Part shown: piece after piece, positions 6,031 to 6,256 of the stretch
Layout of the letters: each line of letters opens with the position of its first letter
Position numbering within the stretch: position 1 is the first letter of the stretch
From: Thermodesulfovibrio sp.
GTDB lineage: Bacteria > Nitrospirota > Thermodesulfovibrionia > Thermodesulfovibrionales > JdFR-85
Length of the DNA stretch: 6,256 nucleotides
Assembly (NCBI GenBank): GCA_027016675.1
Contig: JALUSH010000021.1
Location: forward strand, 1-6,256
Direction of reading: 5' to 3'
Position numbers and translations under genes: made by a program
Notes under the pieces: model-generated
Database searches by the model: none
What the model was told of the DNA's origin: nothing
The model's input: only the letters and a program-made list of their open reading frames with translations

Positions 6031-6256
<226 letters not shown>

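Overview
The window is a piece of bacterial chromosome of moderate to low GC. From right to left it holds the 3' end of an rRNA operon (23S then 5S), an rRNA pseudouridine synthase gene, one type II secretion/type IV pilus inner-membrane gene, and a compact four-gene operon with two purine genes and smpB. The type II F/PilC protein points to a diderm bacterium. The compact purine operon, the single-domain PurH and the globin-PsiE sensor would fit a Nitrospirota- or deltaproteobacteria-like anaerobe or microaerophile. That placement is a guess from gene content, not a phylogenetic result.

Layout. All features except the F/PilC gene are on the minus strand. Positions 1-387 hold most of smpB, cut by the window edge. 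Next, in the upstream direction, come purD (395-1666), a heme-globin/PsiE membrane fusion (1679-2572) and a short purH with only the IMP cyclohydrolase domain (2579-3187). The gaps between these four genes are 7, 12 and 6 bp, so they almost certainly form one transcript, purH - globin/PsiE - purD - smpB. A 74-bp divergent intergenic region separates purH from the gspF/pilC-like gene (3262-4467, plus strand). The 320 bp after that gene (4468-4787) has no intact gene but may hold a decayed coding relic. A RluD-type pseudouridine synthase (4788-5726, minus) follows. Upstream of it lie a strong intrinsic terminator (5776-5823), the 5S rRNA (5834-5952) and the last ~225 nt of 23S rRNA (about 6031-6256).

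How the genes work together. PurD makes GAR early in de novo purine synthesis and the PurH N-domain closes the ring to IMP at the end. The AICAR transformylase step must be encoded elsewhere. SmpB rescues stalled ribosomes with tmRNA. RluD would modify the kind of 23S rRNA encoded beside it. The unexpected member is the predicted oxygen/gas-sensing globin joined to a PsiE-type membrane domain, translated between two purine genes. It is the best candidate here for an undescribed system.
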